Source: Planctomycetota bacterium
GTDB taxonomy: Bacteria; Planctomycetota; Planctomycetia; Pirellulales; Pirellulaceae
Length of the DNA stretch: 47,485 bases
Direction: 5' to 3'
NCBI GenBank assembly: GCA_014584305.1
Contig: JACTND010000096.1
Coordinates: forward strand, 1-47,485
Under the pieces are notes generated by a model. That model saw only the letters and a list, made by a program, of their open reading frames with translations. It was not told the origin of the DNA and searched no databases. The position numbers were made by a program, and so were the translations under genes. The first letter of the stretch is position 1. Each line of letters begins with the position of its first letter. Shown here piece after piece: positions 1 through 9,474 of the stretch.

Positions 1-81
1 CGCGTTTTCTGAATTCTGTCTCGTGTTCACTGAGAGTTTTTGATTACGCATCAGACAACTGATCGGTTTCCAATGTTCAAT

Positions 82-95
82 TAGGTGGGTGGCAC
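82..95. repeat. Short repeat TAGGTGGGTGGCAC, copy 1
   Basis: These 14 bases recur, inverted, at 42229-42242, where they form part of a perfect 10-bp hairpin. Here only the one arm is present, just 3' of the sirtuin gene. The rest of bases 1-108 contains nothing I can assign. The two copies may be members of a dispersed intergenic repeat, but two copies in one window cannot prove it. Confidence 0.5.
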
Positions 96-108
96 ATATC
101 ACATTTTG

Positions 109-861
109 TTATTTGAGGACGTCGATGGCGCGGAGGGGGAGGTGTAGGTTGACGTGGTCGGAGATGGCTGTTCGAGGGCTGGGGTTGATTTCGACGGTTG
201 GAATGCCTTGTCGGACAGCATGGAAAACGGGTTCCACAATATACGGAAAGACGCTGGATGTGCCGATGCTGACCACGAGATCAAATCCATGTTCTATCTC
301 TCGGGACAACGTGTCAATCGCCGCGCGGGGCAACGCTTCACCGAACAACACGACATCCGGGCGGAGGACACCTTGGCATTCGATGCAACGCGGCGGGACC
401 GGACGACCTTGAATGTGTTCGCGCGAGAATCTGCGACGGCAATTGAGACAGGCCATACCGCGCATGTTCCCATGAATCTCAATGACATTTCGAGAACCCG
501 CAGCGGTATGGAATCCATCGATATTCTGTGTCACAACCCAAACGCGCTGTTTGTGCGCTTCTAACTCGGCAATCACTTGATGGGCACGGTTGTAGGTCTT
601 GCTTTCAGCCCCGGCAGCAATTTGCCAGAGGTATTTCCAGGTTATTTCTGGGCGTTGTCGCAACATTTCGCCGGACAACGCCTCCTCGATTGACACACCG
701 TCGTCGGTGTCTTGGGAGTTGTAAAGTCCGCCGATCCCGCGATAGGTCGGTAGTCCCGAATCGGCTGAAATACCTGCTCCGGTAATGAACAGAATACTGT
801 TCGAGGATTGTAGAAGGCCGTTGAAGCGGGTCAAAGCCTCTGGATCAGGTGGAACCGTCAT
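109..861 (-). CDS. Sir2 family NAD-dependent protein deacylase (sirtuin)
   Basis: A 250-residue protein of normal length for a bacterial sirtuin, predicted to remove acyl groups from lysines in cytoplasmic proteins with NAD+ as co-substrate. The hallmark motifs are all present in order: GAGIS (about residues 28-32), PTYRG (38-42), TQNIDGFH (111-118), the catalytic histidine in EIHGN (His130), two Cys pairs for the structural zinc (CLNC at 138-141 and CIEC at 159-162), GTS (about 205) and NPSPR near the C-terminus. At the place where SIRT5/CobB enzymes carry the Y-x-x-R desuccinylase pair, the sequence reads YLWQ, so I see no support for succinyl specificity. It ends with TAA at 109 and is followed on the same strand by no further gene in the window. 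The upstream neighbour on the minus strand is a lipoprotein gene 50 bases away, with no obvious functional link. Confidence 0.93.
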   Translation of the reverse strand: MTVPPDPEALTRFNGLLQSSNSILFITGAGISADSGLPTYRGIGGLYNSQDTDDGVSIEEALSGEMLRQRPEITWKYLWQIAAGAESKTYNRAHQVIAELEAHKQRVWVVTQNIDGFHTAAGSRNVIEIHGNMRGMACLNCRRRFSREHIQGRPVPPRCIECQGVLRPDVVLFGEALPRAAIDTLSREIEHGFDLVVSIGTSSVFPYIVEPVFHAVRQGIPTVEINPSPRTAISDHVNLHLPLRAIDVLK

Positions 862-910
862 TCTATGTACCCGAAGGAACCGAATCTGCAGGGGCGCTCG
901 GGCACAACAA

Positions 911-1858
911 CTAGTCCTCGCGTTTGGCTTCGGAAAACCGCAATAACACGCGTGTGCCCACTGGGGGAATGTTCTTTTTCAACGCCGTGAATAGCAACCA
1001 TTCATTGTCGGGTGAGCTCTCGATCGGCAAGTCGAGCGCCGCCGTTGAAAAATTGGAAAGACTAATCATCTCTCCGCCATCCGCCAAGTAATACGTCTTC
1101 TTGGTCTCCGGATCTTCATAGAGGATGCTGCCGCCGAATACCCAGTCAACGTCTAATGCCCGCTGCGCGCGAGCATTATAGACCATGTCCCGCGCCGAAC
1201 GTTCGCGCAATTCACTTCCTTCCATCCACAAGACGTCAATGTGGATACGCGGTCCTGACGCTGGGCGGTATTCTGGTTCCCATTGAACGGTCGAGCCAGG
1301 TTCCAATCCGATGGTCAAGAGCCCCAAATGGAGTTTTGACGACAGGGCATTGACGGAAACCACGGATTCGTGCTCCTTGGCCCCGCGGACACATCCAAAG
1401 AATTCCAAAGCACCGTCCCGAAAGCAAATTTTTCCGCCGAGAAGTACGTGTTTGGATTTCGTATTCACCCAAACTTCTTGCTCGGGATCCAGTCGCGTAA
1501 ACCCCTCAGGAATAGGTGGCAATTCACTGTTCTGAACGAATTCCTCAAAGTCGTCGGCGTCGGATTGTATGTCGGCCACCGGATCGTCAGGCTTGCTCGG
1601 CGGGGATTCCGACGAGTGATCATTCGTGCTTTGGACGTCTTGCAAATCACCCGAAACGCCAAGTCTTGGAATTGGTTGGACGATTGCGTCTTGTTCTTGG
1701 ATTTCTTGATCGGTCGCGACCGGCACTGCCGGGCCATCGACAACTGAGGAAGGCTGGGCATCGGCCGGTCCGTTGGCAAAGCGTGGTTGGCATCCAACCA
1801 AGATGCCGAGGAACGCCGCTACCAACCAAATCCAAGTATGTGGATATCGGAGATTCAT
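911..1858 (-). CDS. YdjY-like domain lipoprotein
   Basis: A 315-residue predicted lipoprotein. The start chosen is ATG at 1858, preceded by GAGG at 6-nt spacing; a longer reading from 1903 would run into ileS and spoil the signal peptide. From 1858 there is a hydrophobic stretch (residues 9-22) ending in the lipobox LVGC, so Cys23 would be lipidated and the protein exported. Residues about 25-115 are a low-complexity Pro/Asp/Ser-rich linker. The remainder contains the YdjY pattern, with a glycine-rich strand, then ALEFFGCVRGAKEHES and later the DVDWVFGGSILYED strand segment. YdjY proteins are common in planctomycetes and their function is unknown. The gene begins 19 bases after the ileS stop, so it is probably co-transcribed with ileS. 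Confidence 0.75.
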   Translation of the reverse strand: MNLRYPHTWIWLVAAFLGILVGCQPRFANGPADAQPSSVVDGPAVPVATDQEIQEQDAIVQPIPRLGVSGDLQDVQSTNDHSSESPPSKPDDPVADIQSDADDFEEFVQNSELPPIPEGFTRLDPEQEVWVNTKSKHVLLGGKICFRDGALEFFGCVRGAKEHESVVSVNALSSKLHLGLLTIGLEPGSTVQWEPEYRPASGPRIHIDVLWMEGSELRERSARDMVYNARAQRALDVDWVFGGSILYEDPETKKTYYLADGGEMISLSNFSTAALDLPIESSPDNEWLLFTALKKNIPPVGTRVLLRFSEAKRED

Positions 1859-1877
1859 AGTGATCCTCGAGGAGCCG

Positions 1878-4800
1878 TTAGACGCCCATCGCCGACACTG
1901 CATCCGGCGTGGAAACTACGTCCAAGTCGATGCGAATCGTCGCGTCACCCACTGTGGCCACCAACGCCGACGGACGTTCGCTATTCCGCCACTCAATTTC
2001 CAAGGCCAACGTTTCACTTTTTAAGAATTCGGTATGTCGTTCCACGGCGCTGCGGAGCGAGTTGTCGCTCGTCCACAATAACAAGTGGATGCGATCTGCA
2101 AAGTCTAGTTTACGCTGTTTCCGATAATCTTGCACCAATCGTTTGACATCTTGCGCAAGTCCTTCGTCAATTAGCTCCGGCGTCAATTCGGTCGCTAAGA
2201 TGACTACACAATGCGGACCTTGCGCGGCCGCCCAGCCGGGTTTGGCCACCAATCGGACTTGGATATCTTCCGCTGACAACTCGACTACGTCTGTCGCTAG
2301 ATCGATACGCACCTTTTGATCGTGTTGCAATTGGTTGAGGAGTTCGGCGGCATCGGCCCGTTGCAGGGCCTCCTTCAGCCGCGGTAGCAATTTGCCAACC
2401 TGTGGACCAAGCCGTTTATAGTTCGGTTGCACGGTATAGTTGGCCAAATCACTGGCCCGCGATTGAAAGTCAACGCTTTTTACGTTTAGCTCATCTTGCA
2501 AGATATTGCTGTGATCGGCCAACCAGGCGAGGTGTTCCTCGCTATTGAGAACCACAGTCATTCCCGATAGCGGTTGGCGCACTTTCAAACGAGCTTCCAC
2601 ACGTGCGGAGCGCCCCAGAGAGGCGATCTCGCGGAGGAGCCCCATCCGCTCGGTCAATTGATCGTCGCGGAGGGCTGAATCAGATTCGGGGTACGCGCAT
2701 AAATGCACGCTTTCCGTCGCGCGTTCGCCGAATGGCGCGCGGGCCAGATTCTGCCAAATTGCCTCGGCGGTGAAAGGCACGAACGGTGCCATCATGCGCG
2801 CGGTCGTCAGCAAGCATTCATACAAAGTCCAATATGCGTCCAACTTGTCTTGATCGGATTTGTCGGCGCTCCAAAATCGGTCTCGGCTGCGCCGGACGTA
2901 CCAGTTGCTCAAAGCATCGACAAAACCAGAAAGGGTGGAAGCTGCCACGAAATTATCGTAGGCATCCATCCGCTGCACGACACGGGCCACGGTTTGGTGG
3001 AGTTCCGCCAGAATCCAGCGGTCCAATTCGCTGCGGTGCGCCACAGGCCGGTTGCTTTTGCCGCGAGCCAAGGTAGTCGGCGATAAATCCTGGACAGGGC
3101 CAGCGACTTCGGTGCCTGGAGCAAATCCGTCGAGATTGGCATAAAGCACGAAGAAACCATACACATTCCACAGGCGCAAGAGGAATTCGGGAATCACATC
3201 CTTGATGGCGCGCTCGCTGTAAATCACCGAGTTCCAAGGCGGTTGGGCGGAAAAGAAATACCAACGGAGCGCATCGGCGCCATAGCGATCAAAAATCTCT
3301 TGCGGTTCCCGATAGTTCCGCAATTGTTTGGACATCTTCTCGACTTTGCGCTCCATCTTGGAGCCGCAGGCAGGACATGTCGCGGCTTCTTCCAACTGTC
3401 TGTGACCGCATTTCACGCAGACATTCGACTCCGCCAACATCAACCCCAGGACGATACAATTCGCAAACGGATGCGGGTACGCGAACGTTCGAGCGGAGGC
3501 GGTTTGGCCTTCTCCGAACAACATAGTGCTGATGGCAACCAAGCTATAAAACCACCCGCGCGTCTGATCGATGGCCTCGCTGATGAAAGCCGCTGGAAAC
3601 TGATCGTCAAAGGCATCGCGCCCTTGGTGCGGATAACCCCATTGGGCAAACGGCATTGCGCCGCTGTCATACCAACAATCGATCACTTCCGGCACACGGC
3701 GCATCCGGCCCGCGGGATCGAACGGAGATTGATACGTTATCTCGTCAATGTACGGTTTGTGAACCTTCAAGTCATCCGGCAAATCTGGATGTTGCCGTTT
3801 TGCGTTTTCCCACACTTCGCAACCGGCGACGCCAGGCTTGTCCATCAATTCCCGAAAACTGGCGACGGCCTCCATATCACCAGTCCGATCGCAGACCCAA
3901 ATCGGCAGCGGGGTACCCCAGTACCGTTCGCGCGAGAGCGCCCAGTCAACGTTGGACTCCAAGAAATTGCCAAACCGCCCGTCGCGGATATGATCCGGCA
4001 ACCAATTGATCTGCGCGTTATTGGCCAACATGGCCTCGCGAAACGCCGTGGTGCGAATAAACCAACTGCGGCGCGGATATTGGATTAGAGGGTCCTCTTG
4101 CGACCGCCAACAGAACGGGTATTCGTGCTGGTAAACCTCTTGATGGTAAAGTCGTCCGGACTCTTTTAATCGACGGATAATCGGCTTATCCGCGTCTTTG
4201 ACCCACAGTCCGGCAAATTCTCCGGTGTCGGCGGTCATTTTTCCATTGGGATTGACGGCGCAGATCAGTTCTGGTCCCTGACCGGCGACAAATCGCGCCT
4301 GTTCGCGTTGCAAGAGATCAAAATCAACTTCTCCGAAGGCCGGAGCTTCATGGACCGCACCGGTGCCGCTATCGGTCGTTACAAAGTCCGCCGCCGTGAT
4401 GCGCCAAGCGATGTGTTCTTGCCCTCCAGCGCGCAATTGCCCAACCCGTTCGCCGTCCTGGCAGTAGAAAAAATCGAATGGCGGCCGATAGCGCAGTCCG
4501 ACCAATTCGCGTCCTGGACAGGTCGAAACCACCGGCAATTCGCGTTTAACTTTGGCTGCGATTTCATCTACCAAGCACGCCGCCAAGATGATCCGTTGCT
4601 GCATCTGCTGATCGATCACCGTGGCGTACTCGATGTCCGGGTGTACGGCTGCGAATTGATTGCTAGGCAATGTCCAAGGCGTCGTCGTCCAGATCAAGAG
4701 GCTCGTATCTGGTCGGTCCACCAGCGGGAACAGAACATAGACGCTGGGGTCAGCCACCGAGCGGTATCCCTGGCCGACTTCGCCGCTGCTCAACGCTGTC

Positions 4801-5357
4801 CCGCCCTGCGCCCACCACCAAACAATCTTATGACCCTGGTAAAGCAGGCCGCGCTCGAACAACGTTTTCAGCGACCACCAAACCGACTCGACGTACGACT
4901 GATGATAAGTGACATAGGCCTCGTCCAGGTGGATCCAAAAGCCGATTCGTTCGGTGAGTTCCTCCCATTGGCGCATATACTGCCAGACGCTCTGCTGGCA
5001 GCGATGGATGAAGGGCTCGACTCCAAAGGCCTCGATCTCTTCCTTGGAATGGATTCCCAATTCCTTGCAAACTTCAACTTCAACGGGCAAGCCATGCGTG
5101 TCCCAACCCGCTTTTCTCAGGCAACGGTCCCCGCGCATAGTTCGATAGCGCGGAAAAAGGTCTTTCATTGCCCGCGTCAGGCAATGCCCAGGATGGGGTT
5201 TCCCGTTGGCGGTCGGCGGCCCTTCGAAAAAGACGAAGCTGGGACCTTGTGCCCGCGCCGCCAACGATTTGTTGTAGATGTCGGCCTGCCGCCAAAAAGT
5301 CAAGATCTCCCGTTCGATTTCCGGAAATGAAACGTTGGCATCAACAGGTTGGAACAT
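1878..5357 (-). CDS. ileS: Isoleucyl-tRNA synthetase, class I
   Basis: A 1159-residue enzyme that charges tRNA-Ile. The HIGH signature appears as HPGH in [13 protein letters not shown] near residue 47-59, and the second catalytic signature is KMSKQ (bases 3324-3338). Between them lie the editing (CP1) domain, with TTPWTLPSN and GTGAVHEAP-type motifs, and the WFIRTT / [21 protein letters not shown] segment. The C-terminal anticodon-binding part and a long tail ([15 protein letters not shown]) are those of the larger, eukaryote-like class of IleRS. Unusual is a 27-residue insertion between LMLAE and KMSKQ holding CVKC and CPAC pairs, apparently a zinc knuckle (bases 3342-3419). The ATG at 5357 gives the conserved N-terminus [12 protein letters not shown]. 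It lies 18 bases after the small acidic gene, suggesting an operon. Confidence 0.97.
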   Translation of the reverse strand: MFQPVDANVSFPEIEREILTFWRQADIYNKSLAARAQGPSFVFFEGPPTANGKPHPGHCLTRAMKDLFPRYRTMRGDRCLRKAGWDTHGLPVEVEVCKELGIHSKEEIEAFGVEPFIHRCQQSVWQYMRQWEELTERIGFWIHLDEAYVTYHQSYVESVWWSLKTLFERGLLYQGHKIVWWWAQGGTALSSGEVGQGYRSVADPSVYVLFPLVDRPDTSLLIWTTTPWTLPSNQFAAVHPDIEYATVIDQQMQQRIILAACLVDEIAAKVKRELPVVSTCPGRELVGLRYRPPFDFFYCQDGERVGQLRAGGQEHIAWRITAADFVTTDSGTGAVHEAPAFGEVDFDLLQREQARFVAGQGPELICAVNPNGKMTADTGEFAGLWVKDADKPIIRRLKESGRLYHQEVYQHEYPFCWRSQEDPLIQYPRRSWFIRTTAFREAMLANNAQINWLPDHIRDGRFGNFLESNVDWALSRERYWGTPLPIWVCDRTGDMEAVASFRELMDKPGVAGCEVWENAKRQHPDLPDDLKVHKPYIDEITYQSPFDPAGRMRRVPEVIDCWYDSGAMPFAQWGYPHQGRDAFDDQFPAAFISEAIDQTRGWFYSLVAISTMLFGEGQTASARTFAYPHPFANCIVLGLMLAESNVCVKCGHRQLEEAATCPACGSKMERKVEKMSKQLRNYREPQEIFDRYGADALRWYFFSAQPPWNSVIYSERAIKDVIPEFLLRLWNVYGFFVLYANLDGFAPGTEVAGPVQDLSPTTLARGKSNRPVAHRSELDRWILAELHQTVARVVQRMDAYDNFVAASTLSGFVDALSNWYVRRSRDRFWSADKSDQDKLDAYWTLYECLLTTARMMAPFVPFTAEAIWQNLARAPFGERATESVHLCAYPESDSALRDDQLTERMGLLREIASLGRSARVEARLKVRQPLSGMTVVLNSEEHLAWLADHSNILQDELNVKSVDFQSRASDLANYTVQPNYKRLGPQVGKLLPRLKEALQRADAAELLNQLQHDQKVRIDLATDVVELSAEDIQVRLVAKPGWAAAQGPHCVVILATELTPELIDEGLAQDVKRLVQDYRKQRKLDFADRIHLLLWTSDNSLRSAVERHTEFLKSETLALEIEWRNSERPSALVATVGDATIRIDLDVVSTPDAVSAMGV

Positions 5358-5375
5358 GCGCGGTCAATCCGTTGG

Positions 5376-5663
5376 TCAGTCATCCAGATCGTCGGTCAGG
5401 TCTTCATCCAAGTTGACCGCTTCGCTTTCTTCCAAATGACCGAATTCCTCGTGAAACTCCGCCCCGTATTTGTCGTCTTCCAGGGCATACTCTCCCTCGA
5501 TTTCCTCCTCGAAGTCGTCGTCGAAGTCTTCATCAAAGTCTTCTTCGTCGAATTCCGCCAAAACGTCGTCCGTTAGGTTGTCAGGGACGGCGTCGGCAGT
5601 TGGATCGGGAAAATCCCCAAAATCATCTTCGTCCAATGGATCGGATGAAAAGTCGTCACTCAT
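5376..5663 (-). CDS. Small very acidic protein of unknown function
   Basis: A 95-residue protein in which roughly half of the residues are Asp or Glu, in runs such as DEEDFDEDFDDDFEEE, with evenly spaced Phe. There is no signal peptide or membrane segment. I start it at ATG 5663 rather than the TTG two codons upstream. It sits 18 bases before ileS in the same direction, so the two are probably co-transcribed. The composition resembles nucleic-acid mimics, chaperone tails or disordered regulatory proteins, but nothing allows a choice. The strong codon bias for GAA/GAC and its fixed place upstream of ileS argue that it is a real gene rather than chance. Confidence 0.6.
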   Translation of the reverse strand: MSDDFSSDPLDEDDFGDFPDPTADAVPDNLTDDVLAEFDEEDFDEDFDDDFEEEIEGEYALEDDKYGAEFHEEFGHLEESEAVNLDEDLTDDLDD

Positions 5664-5806
5664 GGTCAATTACCTGGCTTCACAATCGATCGCCGCCAGT
5701 TGAATAGCGGCGTATGCACGAGATATCCCGCAGTTGCTGTTATTATGGCGGTTCGTCTCCATTCTGGGTAGGGCGCAAATCGTACCTCCAGGCGGGGAGC
5801 CAGGGC

Positions 5807-5836
5807 CCGGTGAACGAGTACAATGTTATTCACCGG
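5807..5836 (-). terminator. Hairpin at the 3' end of the sigma/anti-sigma operon
   Basis: CCGGTGAA at 5807-5814 and TTCACCGG at 5829-5836 form a perfect 8-bp stem with a 14-base loop. The hairpin overlaps the TAA stop codon of the anti-sigma-like gene (5826-5828). No T tract follows on either strand, so it may act as an mRNA-stabilising 3' hairpin rather than a classical intrinsic terminator. The rest of the 5664-5825 spacer shows nothing clear. Confidence 0.45.
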
Positions 5837-6659
5837 TCAACGAAGTCATGAACAGGACGTGATAATCGCGAGGATTTCCGCGCACGACCAAAATATAGAC
5901 CAACCCGTTGTGCTCGCCCGCCCCAACCGAATGACGGCTGTCAACGTACACCGGCTGCGTCGGCAATCGGCCTCGGTCCTCATACGGCTTCGAAGGACGG
6001 ACGACAAACAATAGGGCACCCGTCAACGTCGGTTCGGTCAAATCATAAACCATACCGATTCCCCAATTCCCCTGAAAAGGCCGAGCGCGACGGGGCTGGC
6101 GGGGGAGAATATCGTCTAATGGATATTCGGACATGAATTGGTGAAAGCTCTCCTCCCAATTATCGTCGGCCATTAGCTCTTCAAACCATTCGACGGACTT
6201 GACGATGACGGCATCCAGCGGCTCCCGAGCGGCGGAGCGCCGATTGCGCCCTTCTGGCCACATTACGAACGCTCCGACCAAGACCAACAATGCCGTAGCC
6301 ACTCCCAAACCGAACTGAACATTCTTACTGCTGAACAGCAGTTTGGCCCGCGCCCAGACCGTTGTCCGACGCGGCAGCCTTGCCGTCCGGTTTACAGTCT
6401 CCATTTCCCGCTGGCGCGACCGGACAGTTGCCAAGATTCGCGCCGGCAATTCCGCGGGCACCGGCAATTGCCGGGCGCTGAACTGCACCCAAAAATCAAA
6501 CTCGATCTCTTCGTTAAACCACTCTCTCCGCGCCGGATCCACTTCCAACCACGCGCGCAGCGCCGCAGCTTCGGCACTGGCCAACTCTAACCGCCCGACG
6601 CGCACGTCATCCACCAACTGCAACACATCATCCGGAATATCGCCTATCAACCCCATCAT
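5826..6659 (-). CDS. Anti-sigma-factor-like single-pass membrane protein
   Basis: A 277-residue protein directly downstream of an ECF sigma factor gene. The chosen ATG (6659, or the next codon at 6656) is preceded by GAGGTGAAG, a strong ribosome-binding site; a TTG at 6677 would overlap the sigma gene by 4 bases. The N-terminal about 80 residues (DDVLQLVDDVRVGRLELASAEAAALRAWL, then DPARREWF) look like the cytosolic sigma-binding region of anti-sigma factors such as FecR/RskA-type proteins. A transmembrane helix follows at about residues 118-138 (FGLGVATALLVLVGAFVMW), then an extracytoplasmic domain of about 130 residues that ends with a beta-rich stretch (LVYILVVRGNPRDYHVLFMTSL). No zinc-binding HxxxCxxC motif is visible. 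The function is inferred mainly from position. Confidence 0.65.
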   Translation of the reverse strand: MMGLIGDIPDDVLQLVDDVRVGRLELASAEAAALRAWLEVDPARREWFNEEIEFDFWVQFSARQLPVPAELPARILATVRSRQREMETVNRTARLPRRTTVWARAKLLFSSKNVQFGLGVATALLVLVGAFVMWPEGRNRRSAAREPLDAVIVKSVEWFEELMADDNWEESFHQFMSEYPLDDILPRQPRRARPFQGNWGIGMVYDLTEPTLTGALLFVVRPSKPYEDRGRLPTQPVYVDSRHSVGAGEHNGLVYILVVRGNPRDYHVLFMTSLTGE

Positions 6660-6673
6660 CTTCACCTCACGGC

Positions 6674-7210
6674 TCAAGCATGCTGCTGATGCATAACAAT
6701 TTTTCGCAGTTGAATCTTGGCTCTCGACAATCGACTCATCACCGTTCCCAACTTGATACCCAATTCGCGGGCGATGTCCTGATACGAACGGCGTTCCAAA
6801 TAAAACATTGTGATCACAATTCGATGGTTTTCGTCCAACGACTGCACGGCAGCCACAATCTCGGTGGGCTCCACATCCACTCGCTTGGCAGTTTCATTGT
6901 CCACCGACGCCGGACTCACCACCGATTCGCAATGCTCCCACGGAATTTCGCGTTTTCGCCGGCGGTCCTGCAAAAAGCAATTTCGCAAGATCGTCAACAG
7001 CCACGATTTGGCGGAACCCATGTCGCGCAGTTGGCCAATCTTTTGCATCGCCTGCAAAAACGTCTGCTGCGTCATATCCTCTGCGTCGTTGACTTGGCCG
7101 GTTAAGAACAATGCGGACCGAAAGACGTCGCCATGGTAAGCGGTCACTAACGTCTCGAACGATATTTGTCCACCGCCCGCGGAACTCAAGGAATCGCTGT
7201 GTGGCCCCAC
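6674..7210 (-). CDS. ECF RNA polymerase sigma factor
   Basis: A 178-residue sigma-70 family factor of the extracytoplasmic function type. Region 2 runs over about residues 18-85 and includes the NDAEDMTQQTFLQAMQKI core-binding segment and the KSWLLTILRN stretch. Region 4 is residues about 118-172 with the helix-turn-helix YQDIARELGIKLGTVMSRLSRA. A region 1.1 is absent, as expected for ECF factors. The start is GTG at 7210; no strong ribosome-binding site is seen, so an alternative start is possible. The next gene downstream, 14 bases away, encodes an anti-sigma-like membrane protein, which is the usual pairing and suggests control by an envelope signal. Confidence 0.92.
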   Translation of the reverse strand: MGPHSDSLSSAGGGQISFETLVTAYHGDVFRSALFLTGQVNDAEDMTQQTFLQAMQKIGQLRDMGSAKSWLLTILRNCFLQDRRRKREIPWEHCESVVSPASVDNETAKRVDVEPTEIVAAVQSLDENHRIVITMFYLERRSYQDIARELGIKLGTVMSRLSRAKIQLRKIVMHQQHA

Positions 7211-7378
7211 CGAGGATCGAATCCCGATTGAAAGATCTAAACAGTATTACGATTTCATTGTAAACCAAGACCCGCGAGTCTGCCCAGTTCATGCACGCTT
7301 CGACAGCTGCTTCGCCCGCCGCCACTCTACCGAGCCCTTCCGGCTTTGGTAGTTATTAGATACGGAATGGCCTGAAAT

Positions 7379-7396
7379 ATTCCCGCGATCGGGAAT
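7379..7396. terminator. Hairpin downstream of accC
   Basis: ATTCCCG (7379-7385), a CGAT loop and CGGGAAT (7390-7396) form a perfect 7-bp hairpin 67 bases beyond the accC stop. A second inverted repeat, CGCCG...CGGCG, lies at about 7409-7428. Neither is followed by a T tract, so termination is a guess. The rest of the 7211-7462 spacer has no recognisable gene. Confidence 0.4.
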
Positions 7397-7462
7397 CCGA
7401 GGACATCGCCGTTCAAACCCTCGGCGGGCATCGACTGGCCCTATTTCGTCCGGTTGGGGGAC

Positions 7463-8803
7463 TTAGAACGTTGTCCGCTCGACCCATTTCGTGTCCACGG
7501 TTCCAGTGCGGAAATCGGAATGCGCCAGGACCCGTTGGTGAAACGCGGCGGTGGTTGAAATCCCTTCGATTCGCAATTCTCGCAAAGCCCGGATCATCGA
7601 CGCAATGGCTTCGTCGCGCGTCGGCTGGTGGACCAGCAGTTTGCCGATCATGGAATCGTAATAGGGCGGAACACGGTAGCCCGCATGGACGTGCGAGTCA
7701 AACCGAACGCCAAAACCGCCGGGGACGAAGATACGGGAAATCGTCCCCGGTGACGGTTGAAAGTTTTTGTAGGGATCCTCTGCATTGATGCGGCATTCGA
7801 TGGCGTGACCGCGGGCGAGGACGTCGCGTTGTTTGAACGGCAATTTCTCCCCCGCCGCCACGCGAATCTGTTGTTTAATCAAATCAATCCCGGTCACCAA
7901 CTCCGTCACCGGATGTTCCACTTGAATGCGCGCATTGACCTCGATGAAATAGAATTTCTGTTCCTGATCAACAATGAACTCGACTGTACCGGCATTGTAA
8001 TAGTTGGCGGATTTGATCAAGCGGACAGCAGCGTCGCAAATCGCTTTTCGCACGTCGTCGCGCAGGGCCGGGCTGGGACTTTCTTCGATCAATTTCTGAT
8101 GGCGGCGCTGCGTCGAACAATCGCGCTCCCAAAGGTGGACGACGGAGCCGTGTTGATCGCCGATGATTTGCACTTCGACATGCCGCGGTTGGAGGATGTA
8201 TTTCTCCAAATAGACTCCGGGATTGCCGAAGCCCGCCTTGGCCTCATTCATCGCTTGTTCGAGCGCAGTTTGCAGCACACTCTCGTCCGCCGCGACGCGC
8301 ATCCCTTTGCCGCCGCCGCCGGCGGTGGCTTTGATCAACACCGGAAAGCCGATTTCCTTAGCGGTCTTGACCGCATGGCGGTAATCCGTAATCAACCCAT
8401 CACTGCCGGGGACGACCGGAACTCCGGCCTTCAATGCTAACGTTCGCGCGGTATTCTTATCGCCGAGCAATTGCATGGCCTGCGGAGTCGGGCCGATAAA
8501 GTCGATACCGCAATCCCGACATACCTCATTGAAATGGGCGTTCTCCGACAAAAACCCGTATCCCGGGTGAATGGCTTCGGCCCCGCTCACTTCGGCAGCC
8601 GCAATGATTTCACGGATTTTCAGGTAGCTATCGGTGCTGCGCGGGCCACCTAAACAATAGGCCTCATCGGCCAAATCCAAGTAGGCGCTCCCTCGATCGG
8701 CCTCGGAAAAGACGCACACGGTTTCGATTCCCAGTTCTCGGCATGCGCGTAGAACACGCAAGGTGATTTCGCCACGATTGGCAATCAAAATGCGATTGTA
8801 CAT
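7463..8803 (-). CDS. accC: Acetyl-CoA carboxylase, biotin carboxylase subunit
   Basis: A 446-residue enzyme that carboxylates the biotin on AccB with bicarbonate and ATP, the first half-reaction of malonyl-CoA formation for fatty acid synthesis. I begin at ATG 8803 ([13 protein letters not shown]), the conserved N-terminus, with AAGAG upstream; a reading from 8863 adds 20 residues not typical of the family. The ATP-grasp glycine loop GGGGKGM is near residue 164-170, followed by [37 protein letters not shown] and the catalytic [14 protein letters not shown] segment, ending with the C-terminal domain (ECRINAEDP). Length and motifs are complete. It follows accB by 78 bases on the same strand. 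Confidence 0.97.
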   Translation of the reverse strand: MYNRILIANRGEITLRVLRACRELGIETVCVFSEADRGSAYLDLADEAYCLGGPRSTDSYLKIREIIAAAEVSGAEAIHPGYGFLSENAHFNEVCRDCGIDFIGPTPQAMQLLGDKNTARTLALKAGVPVVPGSDGLITDYRHAVKTAKEIGFPVLIKATAGGGGKGMRVAADESVLQTALEQAMNEAKAGFGNPGVYLEKYILQPRHVEVQIIGDQHGSVVHLWERDCSTQRRHQKLIEESPSPALRDDVRKAICDAAVRLIKSANYYNAGTVEFIVDQEQKFYFIEVNARIQVEHPVTELVTGIDLIKQQIRVAAGEKLPFKQRDVLARGHAIECRINAEDPYKNFQPSPGTISRIFVPGGFGVRFDSHVHAGYRVPPYYDSMIGKLLVHQPTRDEAIASMIRALRELRIEGISTTAAFHQRVLAHSDFRTGTVDTKWVERTTF

Positions 8804-8881
8804 TCCGGCTCTTGCGATTTCCGAACTTGTGGGCTTCCCCCGCCGATGCGACTGGCGGCGCACTCCAGGGCGAACCTCGCC

Positions 8882-9379
8882 TTAACCTGGTACGACTTTA
8901 AACAGCGGCTTGTTGACGTCCACCGGCTCCTCGTCCTTGACCAGCACGGCGACGATCTTGCCAGCCACTCCCGCTGGTAATTCGTTGAACGTCTTCATAG
9001 CCTCGATCAAACAGACCGTCGTGTCGGCCTGGATCGTGTCACCGACCTTCACATACGGTGCCGCGTCGGGCTTGGGGCGCGAATAAAACGTCCCCACCAT
9101 CGGACTCTTGATGACGATGGCATTGTCATCAACGGGCGGCGAGGCTGGCTCGGCTGGGCGACTCGCCGCCGGGACCGCTGCCGACGGAACGGGAGGAGCT
9201 GGTATGGAGGTCGGCACACCCACCACCTGCGCAATCTCCGCACCACGCCGCAAGCGGATGCGCCGATCCGAATGCCGCAGATCCACTTCATTCAATTCGT
9301 GTTCGTTCATCAACTCGATAAGTTGACGAATCCGATTGACATCAAAAACTAGCGATTCGCTGTCTTGTTCTTTTGCCAT
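8882..9379 (-). CDS. accB: Acetyl-CoA carboxylase biotin carboxyl carrier protein
   Basis: A 165-residue carrier that shuttles carboxyl groups from AccC to the carboxyltransferase. The N-terminal part (residues 1-55) is helical with the IRQLIELMNEHELNEVDLRHSDRRIRLRRG pattern seen in AccB. A Pro/Ala-rich flexible linker covers about residues 56-88. The C-terminal biotinyl domain begins with IKSPMVGTFYSRP and contains the biotinylation site EAMK, read as IEAMKTFNELPAG, with the modified lysine around residue 128. Start is ATG 9379. It is preceded by the M24 peptidase gene and followed by accC, an arrangement also seen in Firmicutes, where pepP-like, efp and accBC genes adjoin. Confidence 0.96.
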   Translation of the reverse strand: MAKEQDSESLVFDVNRIRQLIELMNEHELNEVDLRHSDRRIRLRRGAEIAQVVGVPTSIPAPPVPSAAVPAASRPAEPASPPVDDNAIVIKSPMVGTFYSRPKPDAAPYVKVGDTIQADTTVCLIEAMKTFNELPAGVAGKIVAVLVKDEEPVDVNKPLFKVVPG

Positions 9380-9474
9380 TTTTGTCGATCGTCTGGATAC
9401 TCCTTCAGCAATTCGATAGGGCTCCCTATCTTAAAGACTTCCCCGAGAATTGGGAACCGCCGATTCGAGGAGGC

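Noticed and set aside
4308-5330. 340-codon open frame on the plus strand
   Set aside because: Antisense shadow of ileS, without motifs or a ribosome-binding site.
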